Source of the DNA: JACZUI01 sp965216725
GTDB taxonomy: Bacteria; Actinomycetota; Acidimicrobiia; Spongiisociales; ZC4RG35
Assembly (NCBI GenBank): GCA_965216725.1
Contig: CBDCGI010000003.1
Span: 1-64,000, forward strand
Direction: 5' to 3'
DNA length: 64,000 nt
Below are positions 35,530 to 44,880 of this stretch, piece after piece. The notes beneath the pieces are model-generated. The model was not told where the DNA came from. It did not search any database and saw only the letters and a list, made by a program, of their open reading frames with translations. The position numbers and the translations under genes were made by a program. Each line of letters begins with the position of its first letter. Position 1 is the stretch's first letter.

Positions 35530-36663
35530 CTAAAGACCGTACATCGTGTCCTCTATTAGATGATCCACCACCGCCTGCTGCGCCTCATGGTCGGAAGCGC
35601 CGTCGGCCAGGGCGTTCTCATAGACCTTGATCTGGCGATGCGCGCTGGTCCCGTCGGCGACGATCTCACGGGCATGTCGTACCTCGTCGCGGACTCCCAG
35701 CTCTACCGCGTCAACCGCCAGATAGTCGATCATCTCCTCGACGAGGCCGGAATAGGGGACCAGCTCGCCCCGGCCGAAGTCGACGAGCGAGCCGTCGGTC
35801 CCGTATCTCTGAGCGCGCCAGATGTTCTCCTCGATGAGCATGGGGGCGTAGGTGCGCCAACGCTGGTTGTTCCGGCGCAGTCTGAACAGCATGGAGAGCA
35901 GGCACTGATACAACGCTGCCACCGTGATGGCATCCTCGAGACGCGTGCACACGTCGGCGACCCGCATCTCCAGTGTGGGATAACGACTGGATGGCCTGAT
36001 GTCCCACCACAACTTGGAGCCGTCTTCGATGAGCTCCGCGTCCACCAGGATCTCGAGCATGCGCTCGTATTCGGCCCACGAGCTGAACTCTTCAGGGACC
36101 CCGGTGCGAGGGAGGTTCTGAAAAATGGTCAGCCGGTAGGCGAGAAGCCCGGTGAGGTGGCCGTCCCAGAAGGGTGACGAAGCAGTGAGGGCGAGAAGGT
36201 GGGGCAGCATGTAGCGGACCTGGTTCATCAGGTCGATGCGGAGATGCTGGTCTTCGATCCCGACGTGGACGTGCATCCCGCAGATCACCAACTGCCGGGC
36301 GACCTGTTGGTAGTCAGCCGCAAGGGTCCGATAACGGTCCGCCTCGGTGGTTTCCTGTCGTGCCCAATTGGCGAATGGGTGGGTCGACGCGGCGATGATC
36401 GCAGCGCCATACTCGTTGACCACGGTCGACAAGTCTCGACGCAGAGTTGCCAGGTCTTCTCGTGCCTCGGCCACGTTGGCCGAAACCTTGGTGCCCACCT
36501 CGATCTGTGCCTTGAGAAACTCGGGTGTCACTTGGGATCCGAGGACTTCGTTGAGGGATTCCCACATGTTCTCGGGGGGCCGTCGGATGAGGTCGCGCGT
36601 TTCCCGATCGACGACGAGGTACTCCTCTTCGATGCCGATTGTGAAGGCGGGTCTATCCAGCAT
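35530..36663 (-). CDS. YbdK-type carboxylate-amine ligase (glutamate-cysteine ligase-like)
   Basis: The 377-aa protein starts with FTIGIEEEYLVVDRETRDL, the GCS2-family metal and substrate motif. It continues with CGMHVHVGIEDQHLRIDLMN, ASSPFWDGHLTGLLAYRLTIF and WWDIRPSSRYPTLEMRVADV. The family includes EgtA and weak glutamate-cysteine ligases that join an amino acid to a carboxylate using ATP. The true substrate is not known; it could make a low-molecular-weight thiol precursor. It is directly followed, without a gap, by a luciferase-like oxidoreductase gene. Confidence 0.88.
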   Translation of the reverse strand: MLDRPAFTIGIEEEYLVVDRETRDLIRRPPENMWESLNEVLGSQVTPEFLKAQIEVGTKVSANVAEAREDLATLRRDLSTVVNEYGAAIIAASTHPFANWARQETTEADRYRTLAADYQQVARQLVICGMHVHVGIEDQHLRIDLMNQVRYMLPHLLALTASSPFWDGHLTGLLAYRLTIFQNLPRTGVPEEFSSWAEYERMLEILVDAELIEDGSKLWWDIRPSSRYPTLEMRVADVCTRLEDAITVAALYQCLLSMLFRLRRNNQRWRTYAPMLIEENIWRAQRYGTDGSLVDFGRGELVPYSGLVEEMIDYLAVDAVELGVRDEVRHAREIVADGTSAHRQIKVYENALADGASDHEAQQAVVDHLIEDTMYGL

Positions 36664-36721
36664 TGGGCGACACTAGATCAGGAGCCGGCGAGGATGTCGA
36701 TTCGCTCCCCCGGATATGCGC

Positions 36722-37324
36722 TCAGATGGGTGGCGACGGGCGCACGAATTGGGCCCGCGCTCGATTGACCGGCTCATGCACGTGACAACCGGGCAAATGG
36801 TCGTTCACCATGCCCATGGCCTGCATGAAGGCGTAGCCCGTTGTGGGTCCCAACCAGGTGAATCCCCGCTTCTTCAGGGCTTTGGCCATTGCCACCGACT
36901 CGGGTGATTGGGAGGCCAGTGGCCGGGGGCTCTCAGGCTCGAAACCCCAGACGAAAGCGGCGAGACTTCCTGCCTCGTCCTGGAGCTCCAACGTTCTGGC
37001 CGCGTTGTTGACTGCCGACTCGATCTTGCCCCGATGCCTGACAATCGTGGGATCGGCGAGCAGACGATCCACGTCGGATGACGTCATGGCGGCCACCCTT
37101 TCGATGTTGAAGTCATGGAAGGCGCGTCTGAAAGCTGGCCGCTTTCGCAAAATCGTTATCCACGCCAGGCCCGATTGGAAAGACTCCAGGCAGATCTTCT
37201 CGAAGAGGACTCGGTCGTCGCTGACCGGCCGGCCCCACTCCTCGTCGTGGTACGGGATGTACTCGGGCGCCGATACCCCCCAGGAGCACCTGGGCAAGCC
37301 GTCGGTGCCATTCACTACGTCCAT
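36722..37324 (-). CDS. tag: DNA-3-methyladenine glycosylase I
   Basis: The 200-aa enzyme removes 3-methyladenine from alkylated DNA. Diagnostic sequences are RCSWGVSAPEYIPYHDEEWGRP (zinc-binding Cys and His plus the active-site region), FEKICLESFQSGLAWITILRKR, IVRHRGKIESAVNNA and GFTWLGPTTGYAFMQAMGMVNDHLPGC, the last with the remaining zinc ligands. Length is normal. It stands alone, divergent from the sulfite-oxidase-like gene with 61 bp between starts. Confidence 0.95.
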   Translation of the reverse strand: MDVVNGTDGLPRCSWGVSAPEYIPYHDEEWGRPVSDDRVLFEKICLESFQSGLAWITILRKRPAFRRAFHDFNIERVAAMTSSDVDRLLADPTIVRHRGKIESAVNNAARTLELQDEAGSLAAFVWGFEPESPRPLASQSPESVAMAKALKKRGFTWLGPTTGYAFMQAMGMVNDHLPGCHVHEPVNRARAQFVRPSPPI

Positions 37325-37385
37325 GAGAGGACGTTAGGTCGTCATTTAGCCCCGTTTAGCGGCCACCCACCTAGCTTCGCGGGGT

Positions 37386-38927
37386 GTGAGCAGTCAACGA
37401 GTCAGAGATGGCTTCTCCGGCGCCGCGGCAGCTGGTCTGGCGCTCGGGGTCTCGGAGCTGGTCGCCGGGTTGTTCACAGGCATGCCCTCTCTCGTCGAGG
37501 CACTGGGGAACTGGGTCATCGATGTCGTTCCGAAGCCGGTCAAAGACCTGGCCATCGAGCTGTTCGGCACCAACGACAAGGCGGCTCTGCTGGTTGGCAT
37601 CGCTCTGACCACGCTCCTGGTCGGAGCGGCCGTGGGCGTTGCCGCACGATCGCACTTCTGGGTTGCGATAGCAGCGTTTGGTGGATTTGGGCTTTTTGCG
37701 GCCTTGGCCGCCACCCGCGACCCCCAGTACAGCCTCGGAGTTGCGGTTCTACCCGGCGGGCTGGCCGCTTTGACGGGGCTGTTCAGTTTGCAGTGGCTGT
37801 TGACTCGCGGGCGAATCCCGGATTCCGCCGCCGACGGGGACTCGTCCCAGGATCGTTCCCGGCGCTCTCTCCTGGTGGGCTTGACAGCCACGTTTGGCCT
37901 CGCCGTCGTTGCCGGCGGATTCGGACGATCCCTGATCGAGAATGCCAAGAGAATCGCCGCAGGCCGCAACGAGGTGGTTCTTCCCTTCCCCGCCGACTCG
38001 CTATCGCCCGTTCCGGCAGCCGCCGAGTTCGGCATCAACGATTTGGCCAGGGTGATCACACCCAACTCGGACTTCTATCGGATCGACACTGCCTTTGCAG
38101 TCCCTCGGGTCAATATCCAGAAATGGACTCTGAGCGTCACCGGCATGGTGGACCGGCCGTATGAGATCTCATACTTCGACCTCCTCGACATGCGGATGGT
38201 CGAGCGAGACGTCACTCTGTCCTGTGTCTCCAACGAGGTCGGTGGCGACCTGGTCGGCACGGCCCGCTGGCTGGGCGTGCCCCTCGTGGATATCCTCGAC
38301 CGTGCCGGCGTTCAGTCGAACGCAGAGCAGATCGTGGGCCGGTCTGTGGACGATTTCACGGTCGGCTTTCCCGTGGAGGCTGCATTCGACGGTCGAGAGG
38401 CCCTGGTCGCAGTGGGTATGAACGACGAGCCACTGCCGTTCGAGCATGGTTTCCCGGCTCGGCTCGTTGTGGCCGGGCTGTACGGGTACGTGTCTGCGAC
38501 CAAGTGGCTTTCCGAGATCGAGCTCACCGGATGGGATGATTTCGACGCCTATTGGGTTCCTCGGGGTTGGGCCAAGACGGCTCCCATCAAGACCCAAAGC
38601 CGCATCGACACCCCGCGCGAGGCTCGCCTCCCTTACGAAGGCGAGAGGTTCATCGCCGGAGTCGCCTGGGCGCCCACCCGTGGCATATCCAAGGTGGAGG
38701 TCCAGGTTGGCGAGGATGCCGCTTGGGTTGAGGCCGAGCTGTCCCAACCTCTCAGCGACAACACCTGGGTCCAATGGCGCCTGCCCTGGGCGGCGGAGCC
38801 AGGACGTTATGTGATAAGCGTTCGTGCGACCGACGGCGACGGCAACACCCAGGCCGAGGAGCGTCGGAGGCCTGCCCCCGATGGTGCAACCGGATGGGAC
38901 AAGCACACCGTCCGCATCGAGGCCTGA
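37386..38927 (+). CDS. Molybdopterin-dependent sulfite-oxidase-like membrane protein
   Basis: The 513-aa protein has four or five N-terminal membrane helices (residues 1-140), a fifth near residue 165, then an extracytoplasmic molybdopterin domain. Its cofactor cysteine lies in DVTLSCVSNEVGGDL (near residue 282), and the loop GVPLVDILDRAGVQ follows. The C-terminal part (ISKVEVQVGEDAAWVEAEL to VRATDGDG) is the immunoglobulin-like dimerisation domain of sulfite oxidases. Such membrane-anchored proteins occur in actinobacteria; the substrate is unproven. GTG start at 37386. A quinone or cytochrome partner is not encoded next to it. Confidence 0.87.
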   Translation: MSSQRVRDGFSGAAAAGLALGVSELVAGLFTGMPSLVEALGNWVIDVVPKPVKDLAIELFGTNDKAALLVGIALTTLLVGAAVGVAARSHFWVAIAAFGGFGLFAALAATRDPQYSLGVAVLPGGLAALTGLFSLQWLLTRGRIPDSAADGDSSQDRSRRSLLVGLTATFGLAVVAGGFGRSLIENAKRIAAGRNEVVLPFPADSLSPVPAAAEFGINDLARVITPNSDFYRIDTAFAVPRVNIQKWTLSVTGMVDRPYEISYFDLLDMRMVERDVTLSCVSNEVGGDLVGTARWLGVPLVDILDRAGVQSNAEQIVGRSVDDFTVGFPVEAAFDGREALVAVGMNDEPLPFEHGFPARLVVAGLYGYVSATKWLSEIELTGWDDFDAYWVPRGWAKTAPIKTQSRIDTPREARLPYEGERFIAGVAWAPTRGISKVEVQVGEDAAWVEAELSQPLSDNTWVQWRLPWAAEPGRYVISVRATDGDGNTQAEERRRPAPDGATGWDKHTVRIEA

Positions 38928-38933
38928 CTCGAA

Positions 38934-39890
38934 TCAGTCGACGTCCACCGCGGCAACTGCCCAGGAAAGGCCCTCGATGGGATCCGTTGCCGTAAGCCGC
39001 AAGCTCCAACCGACATCAGGACTCCCATCGTCAAACCAGTTCCATTCCAGGTTCTGGACGACGTTGCCGACCTCCTCCCCAGGGGCTGGCCAATCGAGAT
39101 CTCCGAGGCTGGCGACCACCCACCAGGCCAGGTAGCGGCCCGCAGCCGCACCACGGCGCCGTCCGTGGGCACCTCCCGAGGCCGCGGCCCATCCCATCCA
39201 GGCCAATGCGGCGGCCGGAGTCAGTGTGCCGGTGCGGGCTTCGGTCAATCCCAATGCCCGAATGGCGTGAAGGTGGTTGCCGGCAACGCTCGTCGTGTCA
39301 CTTCGCCCATTTGATTCCTCGACCCAAGGAGTCACCAGGTCGTTGAGCGCCGACTCGGAGACCGGGTCGCTGATACGTTCCACCGACTCGGGCAGCCTGC
39401 TCGTGTCGAGTTTGGGAAGTTTGGGAGTAGGAGCTTCGACCCGGTCCGACTTGTATGTCGCGGTTGGGTAAGACGGCTCCCAGTGCATAAGGGCCCCCGG
39501 CAGCTCGAGTACCTCATCGATGCGGTCGCCTTTGACGACTCTCTCCGCAGCGGTGGCTCCACGGACCGGGCCCGGATGCACATGGGGTGAGAGCTCGGCC
39601 CAAGTCTTGGTGCTGGCCGCCACCTCGGGGAGCGGCCCCAGTGTGAAACGCGATGCGCCTTCCGAGATGACCTCTCCCGCCAAGTCCGCTGGTCCTTCGA
39701 GTGCTAGCCGGTATCGAATGTGCTCTTCCACCCCCCAAAGTTGTTTGCCCCGTTGCAGGGCTTCGTTGCAACGAGCGCGCAAGCTCAACAATTCTTCCCA
39801 AGATCGAGCTTCGCAGAGGGCGTCGATGACTCTCAGCAACTCGTCGGTATCGGTCGACTCGATTGCTTCGATTGCCCGTTGGGAGATCAA
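38934..39890 (-). CDS. Hypothetical protein
   Basis: This 318-aa protein begins at a TTG overlapping the sulfurtransferase stop (TTGA), with GGGAAG upstream; a TTG at 39932 would lengthen it by 14 residues. The N-terminal third is helical (AIEAIESTDTDELLRVIDAL, EELLSLRARCNEAL). The C-terminal part is rich in Ala and Trp (TPAAALAWMGWAAASGGAHG, YLAWWVVASLGDLDWP). No signal peptide, no clear membrane span and no known motif are visible. Operon position with a rhodanese-type enzyme is the only context; no function is proposed. Confidence 0.7.
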   Translation of the reverse strand: MISQRAIEAIESTDTDELLRVIDALCEARSWEELLSLRARCNEALQRGKQLWGVEEHIRYRLALEGPADLAGEVISEGASRFTLGPLPEVAASTKTWAELSPHVHPGPVRGATAAERVVKGDRIDEVLELPGALMHWEPSYPTATYKSDRVEAPTPKLPKLDTSRLPESVERISDPVSESALNDLVTPWVEESNGRSDTTSVAGNHLHAIRALGLTEARTGTLTPAAALAWMGWAAASGGAHGRRRGAAAGRYLAWWVVASLGDLDWPAPGEEVGNVVQNLEWNWFDDGSPDVGWSLRLTATDPIEGLSWAVAAVDVD

Positions 39891-40699
39891 GGTGCGCTTC
39901 CCACCACCACCGGCAGGTCTCGACTCGACCAATCCGAGAACGACCCGATGTAGACATCGGGGTTGTCCAACCCGGCGAGCCTCATGGCCAGCGCCGTGTG
40001 GCAGGCGTTGACTCCGCTACCGCAGGAGATCACAGGCCGGTCGGTGGCGACGTCCAAAAAGAGGGAGCGAAGCTCTTCGGGACGCCTGAATTCCCCTCGA
40101 TCGTCGAGGCTCGATGAGATTGGGATGTTGATGGCGCCGGGGATGTGCCCCGCTTTGGAGTCGACAGGCTCGAAGTCACCTGAATAGCGGTCGGAATTTC
40201 TCACGTCCAGCACCAATCGCCCTCCAAGCTCGTCGTGACGGACGACACCGGCGAAAGAGCGTTTTGGTAGGTAAGTCCCGGGCTCGGGGTGGATGGACGC
40301 GGTTTCGAGCTCATAGCCTCCCTCCGTCCATGCCCGAAGTCCACCATCGAGAACGGCGACTGTCTCGTGGCCGACAGAGGTCAGCATCCACCAAAGGCGA
40401 GCCGCTATCGCGCCGCTGCTGTCGTCGTACACCACGACCCTATCCTCGTTGCTCAGGCCGAGCCTTGACATTGTCAGTCCGAAGTCCTCGATCGTGGGCA
40501 GGGGATGACGGCCATCACCTTCGGGGGTCGAGAGATCGGTGTCCAGGTCGACGAAGACCGCTCCTGGGATATGTCCATGGGAGTACGCGTCCCGACCGTG
40601 GTTGGGGTCCGTCAGCGACCACCTGATGTCGAAGAGCTTGACTTTTCCGAGTTGAGATTTCAGCTCGGTGGCGGTGATCAGGTCCCCGAAGCCCACCAC
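39887..40699 (-). CDS. Thiosulfate/3-mercaptopyruvate sulfurtransferase
   Basis: The 270-aa protein has two rhodanese domains. The first is inactive (KLFDIRWSLTDPNHGRDAYSHGHIPGAVFVD); the second has the catalytic cysteine in ISCGSGVNACHTALAM near residue 227. The loop CGSGV is close to that of 3-mercaptopyruvate sulfurtransferases (CGxGV). It moves sulfane sulfur to thiols or cyanide. The GTG start at 40699 overlaps the stop of the small upstream gene by one base. Confidence 0.9.
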   Translation of the reverse strand: MVGFGDLITATELKSQLGKVKLFDIRWSLTDPNHGRDAYSHGHIPGAVFVDLDTDLSTPEGDGRHPLPTIEDFGLTMSRLGLSNEDRVVVYDDSSGAIAARLWWMLTSVGHETVAVLDGGLRAWTEGGYELETASIHPEPGTYLPKRSFAGVVRHDELGGRLVLDVRNSDRYSGDFEPVDSKAGHIPGAINIPISSSLDDRGEFRRPEELRSLFLDVATDRPVISCGSGVNACHTALAMRLAGLDNPDVYIGSFSDWSSRDLPVVVGSAP

Positions 40700-41040
40700 T
40701 ACTCCTCCTCTGACGGCTCTCCGTCTTTGATCTCGTCACCGAGCTCCGACAAGGTGGCCCCTAGTGCGGTGGCGAAGGAAGCCGCGACCTCTTTGAGGTG
40801 CTCCCTGGTGTCTGGGTCGCGGAGGGCTGTGCCAACCGAATCCGCGACCTGGTTCCAAACGGCGCCCAGTGTGGAGAATGCGGATTTGAGGTCATCCTCC
40901 GACGGTCCGTCGTCTTCAGAGGCCACTGTCCGGTAGGTCTCGGTCAAGTGGTCCTTGATCGCGCTCAGTCGCTCGCTGAACTCGTCCCAGGGATCGGATG
41001 ACGTAGCTCGCTTAGGATCGTCTTCGTGCGGATGCTCCAC
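40699..41040 (-). CDS. Small acidic helical protein of unknown function
   Basis: The 113-aa product starts at a GTG (41040). It is mostly helical and acidic (DPWDEFSERLSAIKDHLTET, then VASEDDGPSEDDLKSAFSTL, AVWNQVADSVGTAL, EVAASFATALGATLSELGDEI). Such proteins are common as hypothetical proteins in actinobacteria. The open frame continues upstream to 41529 but that part is antisense to the exonuclease gene. Even so, the start overlaps the divergent exonuclease start by about 9 bp; no other ATG is available, so a leaderless transcript or an internal TTG/GTG start is possible. Confidence 0.6.
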   Translation of the reverse strand: MEHPHEDDPKRATSSDPWDEFSERLSAIKDHLTETYRTVASEDDGPSEDDLKSAFSTLGAVWNQVADSVGTALRDPDTREHLKEVAASFATALGATLSELGDEIKDGEPSEEE

Positions 41041-41901
41041 CTCCTTGATGGTACCTATGAGCTGTTCCGGTCTCATTACGGGCGCAAAGACACCGTCATC
41101 GGGGTCGATGGGATCGACCTGCGTGCCACCCTCGGCGTCATCGAATCGACTCTGTATCTCTTCAGAGAAGAGGGTGTGACTCATCTTGCAGCCAGTTTCG
41201 ACACTGTCATCGAGTCTTTCCGCAACGACATGTTCGCCGGCTACAAGTCGTCGTTGGGAATGGAAGAGGAGCTCCTTGCCCAGTTCCCGATCGTCGAGGA
41301 GGGTTTGGAAGCCATCGGAGTGGTGGTCTGGCGGAATGTCGAATTCGAGGCGGATGACGCTCTCGCCGCTGCTGCCGTTCGCTGGGCAGACGATGTGGAC
41401 CGCGTCGTGATCCTGAGTCCGGACAAGGACCTTACCCAGGCGGTTGTCGGCGATCGGATAGTCACCTACGCCAGGCGCGAGCAGAAGATGTACGACGAGT
41501 CCGCGGTGGTGGCCAAGTTCGGCATCCACCCGGAGTCGATTCCCGACTATCTGGCTCTCGTTGGCGACACGGCGGACGGTGTACCGGGTCTACCCGGTTG
41601 GGGAGCCAAATCGTCGGCGACGATTCTCGCTCGTTATCCCCGGTTGGAGATGATCCCCGCGTCGCACGAGGACTGGGAGGTCTCCGTCCGCGGAGCCGCC
41701 AAGCTGGCGGCCACGCTACGAGCCCAGCGTTCCGAGGCGTTTCTCTACAGGGAGCTGACCACATTGCGCCTGGACGTTCCCATCGAGGAGTCTCTCGAAG
41801 ACCTCGAATGGAGGGGGGTGCCCCAAGGTCGTTTCCGGTCGTTCTTCACGAAGTGGGGCTTGGACGCCGATGCGGTGAACGTCCACCGCTGGGCCGTTTA
41901 G
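41032..41901 (+). CDS. 5'-3' exonuclease (PolA N-terminal-like)
   Basis: The 289-aa protein is a standalone FEN-like nuclease: LHLLDGTYELFRSHYG at the start, HLAASFDTVIESFRNDMFAGYK, the metal-binding EADDALAAAAVRWAD and VVILSPDKDLTQAV, then the helix-three-turn-helix DYLALVGDTADGVPGLPGWGAKSSATILARY. It probably removes RNA primers or 5' flaps in replication and repair, in addition to DNA polymerase I. ATG at 41032 is preceded by an in-frame GTG at 41026. Its start overlaps that of the divergent small protein gene. Confidence 0.88.
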   Translation: MLHLLDGTYELFRSHYGRKDTVIGVDGIDLRATLGVIESTLYLFREEGVTHLAASFDTVIESFRNDMFAGYKSSLGMEEELLAQFPIVEEGLEAIGVVVWRNVEFEADDALAAAAVRWADDVDRVVILSPDKDLTQAVVGDRIVTYARREQKMYDESAVVAKFGIHPESIPDYLALVGDTADGVPGLPGWGAKSSATILARYPRLEMIPASHEDWEVSVRGAAKLAATLRAQRSEAFLYRELTTLRLDVPIEESLEDLEWRGVPQGRFRSFFTKWGLDADAVNVHRWAV

Positions 41902-41915
41902 GGCTCGACCAACGT

Positions 41916-43268
41916 CTAACCCGAGGGCTCCCGTTTCGCGCCGAGGAGGATGATCACGCCGATCACGGCCGACGCCGCCGAGCCGACGAATATCCCGACT
42001 TTCGACAGGTCGGCCAGCTCCGGGTGATCGAATGCGAGCCCAGAGACAAACAACGAGACCGTGAAGCCGATGCCGGCGACGGCAGCCAGACCGAAGACAT
42101 GCCTCCACGTGGTCCCCGCCGGCAGTTCACCCAGGCCGAGACGCACTGCGCCGATCGTGAACAGGGAGACTCCGAACGTCTTGCCCACTATCAAGCCGAG
42201 GGCGACGCCAAGGGCGATCTCCGAAGTGAGGGATTCCAAGAACGGTGTTCCCCGAAAGTCGACACCGGCATTGGCCAGGGCGAACAGAGGTACGACGAAG
42301 AACGCGCTCCACAACTCGAGTCGGTGCTCCATCCTGGTCAAGGGGGAGACGGCTTCGAAGGAGATCTCGCTGAGCAGCAAGGCCTCGTGGTCGGCGTGCT
42401 CCTGGGCACGAATCCCCTCGGGCTCCAGCGGGTACTGGTCGAGTATCGCTCTCGCCCTCTCGTCGAACTCCCGAGACTTGTAGTAGGGCCGGGCAGGAGT
42501 CAGGAAGCCGAGAGCGACCCCGGCGAGAGTGGCATGCACTCCGGACTCCAGCGTCAGATACCAGATACCCAGAGCCACCGGCACATAGAAGGCCAGCGAT
42601 CGAATTCCGACACGCTGTGCACCCCAAACAAGGACCAGGCCTGCAATCGCGGCCGCCAGGAACCCCATTGAGAGATCGTCGGTGTAGAAAACGGCGATCA
42701 CCGCGATGGCACCGATGTCGTCGGCAATGGCCAGCGCCAGCAGGAACAGTTTGGCCGCAGCGGGCACCCTCGAGCCGAGAAGCGCCACGACGCCCAAGGC
42801 AAAGGCGATGTCGGTGGCCATCGGGATTCCCCAGCCTCGAAGTGCCTCGGCAGTGCCGCCGGCGTTGATCAGGACATAGATGAGGGCAGGCACGACCATC
42901 CCGCCCAGCGCTGCAACGACAGGGAGTGCCGCCGCTCGAGGGTTGCGCAGGTCGCCGAGAACCAGCTCTCGCTTGATCTCGAGCCCCACCACGAAGAAGA
43001 ACACCGCCATCAGGCCGTCGTTGATCAGGTGCTGCAGGCTCTCGTCTAGGTGAATCCCGAAGAACTCGAAGCTCAGGTGTTCCTCGAGCAGGTCGAAATA
43101 GGTGTCCGACCAGGCTGAGTTCGCCCAGACGATCGCGGCCACCGCTGCCAGCAAGAGCACGATTCCCGACGACGCCTGGTTGCGAGAGAAGCGGACAAAG
43201 GGACGGACGAAGCGCTTCGGGACAAATCGCTCGGATTGTGCCCAGGTCTGATGCCGGGGGTCGATCAT
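41916..43268 (-). CDS. nhaA: Na+/H+ antiporter NhaA
   Basis: The 450-aa protein has the NhaA fold with twelve helices. Diagnostic sequences are INDGLMAVFFFVVGLEIKRELVLGDLRNP, WGIPMATDIAFALGVVALLG, the ion-binding Asp pair in LALAIADDIGAIAVIAVFYTD and ESGVHATLAGVALGFLTPARP. It exports Na+ in exchange for protons and helps pH control. The upstream aldolase gene overlaps its start by 4 bp, an unusual partnership. It converges on the exonuclease gene with a 14-bp gap. Confidence 0.95.
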   Translation of the reverse strand: MIDPRHQTWAQSERFVPKRFVRPFVRFSRNQASSGIVLLLAAVAAIVWANSAWSDTYFDLLEEHLSFEFFGIHLDESLQHLINDGLMAVFFFVVGLEIKRELVLGDLRNPRAAALPVVAALGGMVVPALIYVLINAGGTAEALRGWGIPMATDIAFALGVVALLGSRVPAAAKLFLLALAIADDIGAIAVIAVFYTDDLSMGFLAAAIAGLVLVWGAQRVGIRSLAFYVPVALGIWYLTLESGVHATLAGVALGFLTPARPYYKSREFDERARAILDQYPLEPEGIRAQEHADHEALLLSEISFEAVSPLTRMEHRLELWSAFFVVPLFALANAGVDFRGTPFLESLTSEIALGVALGLIVGKTFGVSLFTIGAVRLGLGELPAGTTWRHVFGLAAVAGIGFTVSLFVSGLAFDHPELADLSKVGIFVGSAASAVIGVIILLGAKREPSG

Positions 43269-44293
43269 CCGATCGTCTTCCCGGCCGAGTTCAGTGATGC
43301 GGCCGCCTCGACAACCCTCGCCGCCATCCCACTCTCAGCCTTCTTCATGTACGACCTCGGGTCATACACCTTCTTGTCGCCCATCTCTCCGTCGACCTTC
43401 ATGACTCCCGCATAGTTTGTCATCACGTGGTCGACGATCGGCCGCGTGTAGGCATATTGGGTGTCGGTGTCGATATTCATCTTGACCACGCCGTACGTGA
43501 GTGTCTCGTGGATCTCCTCCAGAGAGGAGCCACTGCCGCCGTGGAACACCAGAAAGTGCCTTGCGCTTTCTCCGAATCTCTCGGCCACTGCCTGCTGGCC
43601 GTCGCGCAGGATCTTCGGGTCCAGCTTCACTGCGCCCGGCTTGTAGACACCGTGCACGTTGCCGAAGACGGCCGCCAGCGTGTATTGGCCACGATCGAAC
43701 GTCCCCAAGACCTCCGAGACGCGAACCATGTCCTCCGGTGAGGTGTACATTTTCGAGCGATCGATGTCCTCATGGTCGGTGGCATCTTCGACGCCGCCCA
43801 CGATTCCTATCTCCAACTCCAGGATCACATCCAAAGCGGCACATTGCTCCAACAACTCGTCGGCCAGGGCCAGGTTCTCATCCATGGGGAGTATCGAGGC
43901 ATCGAGCATGTGGGACTGGAACAAGGGCTCGAGGCCGTCTCCCCTACGTTCCCTGGTCATTTCGAGAAGAGGCCTGATGAAGCCGTCGACCCGGTCTGGA
44001 GGGCAGTGATCGGTGTGGAGGGCGACGTTGGCCGGATACTGGGCGGCGACTATCCGTGCCAGTTCTGCCATCGCCCGAGCCCCGGTCGCCATGTTCTTGT
44101 TGGACTGCCCGCTGAAGAACTCGGCGCCACCATATGAGATCTGAAGGATGCCGTCTGAGCTGGCGTCGCTGAACCCTTCCATGGCAGCAGTCAGAGTGGA
44201 CGACGAAGTCACGTTGATCGCGGGCAGGGCGTAGCCGCCGTCGCGGGCTGCCTGATACATGGCCTGGTATTTCTCAGGGCTTACGACTGGCAT
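43265..44293 (-). CDS. fbaA: Fructose-bisphosphate aldolase, class II
   Basis: The 342-aa zinc enzyme cleaves fructose 1,6-bisphosphate in glycolysis and makes it in gluconeogenesis. It shows YALPAINVTSSSTLTAAMEG, the zinc-binding ALHTDHCPPD, an ELEIGIVGGVED region, AAVFGNVHGVYKPGAVKL and VFHGGSGSSLEEI. ATG at 44293 is chosen because the 56 codons upstream are unconserved. An inverted repeat lies in its 167-bp upstream region, shared with the divergent DUF454 gene. nhaA starts within its stop codon. Confidence 0.94.
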   Translation of the reverse strand: MPVVSPEKYQAMYQAARDGGYALPAINVTSSSTLTAAMEGFSDASSDGILQISYGGAEFFSGQSNKNMATGARAMAELARIVAAQYPANVALHTDHCPPDRVDGFIRPLLEMTRERRGDGLEPLFQSHMLDASILPMDENLALADELLEQCAALDVILELEIGIVGGVEDATDHEDIDRSKMYTSPEDMVRVSEVLGTFDRGQYTLAAVFGNVHGVYKPGAVKLDPKILRDGQQAVAERFGESARHFLVFHGGSGSSLEEIHETLTYGVVKMNIDTDTQYAYTRPIVDHVMTNYAGVMKVDGEMGDKKVYDPRSYMKKAESGMAARVVEAAASLNSAGKTIG

Positions 44294-44382
44294 CTCGACT
44301 CCACGTTTGGTCTGGGCCAAGTTAGCTCCGCCGGCCTTCCATTTCCTAAGTAGGGGTAGACGTGGGCATTGCCTCGACGTCG

Positions 44383-44410
44383 CCCCTTTGGCATGGGTGG
44401 AGGAAAGGGG
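44383..44410. other. Inverted repeat in the aldolase/DUF454 divergent region
   Basis: CCCCTTT (44383-44389) and AAAGGGG (44404-44410) form a 7-bp stem with a 14-nt loop between the divergent starts at 44293 and 44461. It could be an operator or an RNA hairpin in either leader. No clear promoter elements were recognised around it. Confidence 0.35.
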
Positions 44411-44460
44411 TCGCTGAGTCGACTCGCCGTCAGAAACAGGTTCCAATAGGTTTGGGGCCA

Positions 44461-44880
44461 ATGGAGACTGTGGCCCCCAAGGCAGCGGGCTCGAAGAAGC
44501 CTCGGAGTCGAATCCTTCGCGGGCTGTATTTCGTGCTTGGAGTGATCTGCTTGGGCCTGGTCTACATCAGTGCCCTGCCCGGGATCCCGACGTTCGACCT
44601 GGTCATTCTCGCTGCCTTCTTCTTCTCCATGTCGTCCGACAAAGTCCACGACTGGATGGTGAGCCACCCGGTTTTCGGAAAGATCATCCGCGGCTACCGC
44701 GATGAGGGCCTGACCATGAAGATGAAGTGGGCGGCCGCCATCGCCATCACCGCATCCCTGGGCATATCGGCGTTCCTGCTCACTGACCTGCTCGCCCTGC
44801 GCCTGGTGCTCCTTGCGGTCGGGGTCTACGCCATATGGTTCGTGTTCACTCGGCCCACCAAGGTTGTTTCAACCGACTGA
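44461..44880 (+). CDS. DUF454 (YbaN-like) membrane protein
   Basis: The 139-aa protein carries the DUF454 sequence RGLYFVLGVICLGLVYISALPGIPTF followed by LVILAAFFFSMSSDKVHDWM and HPVFGKIIRGYRDEGLTMKMK. Three or four membrane helices are visible. The family is widespread and of unknown function. ATG at 44461 has GGGGCC upstream; earlier in-frame starts from 44362 lie in the divergent leader. Its 3' end overlaps the MoaD-like gene by 12 bp on the opposite strand. Confidence 0.85.
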   Translation: METVAPKAAGSKKPRSRILRGLYFVLGVICLGLVYISALPGIPTFDLVILAAFFFSMSSDKVHDWMVSHPVFGKIIRGYRDEGLTMKMKWAAAIAITASLGISAFLLTDLLALRLVLLAVGVYAIWFVFTRPTKVVSTD

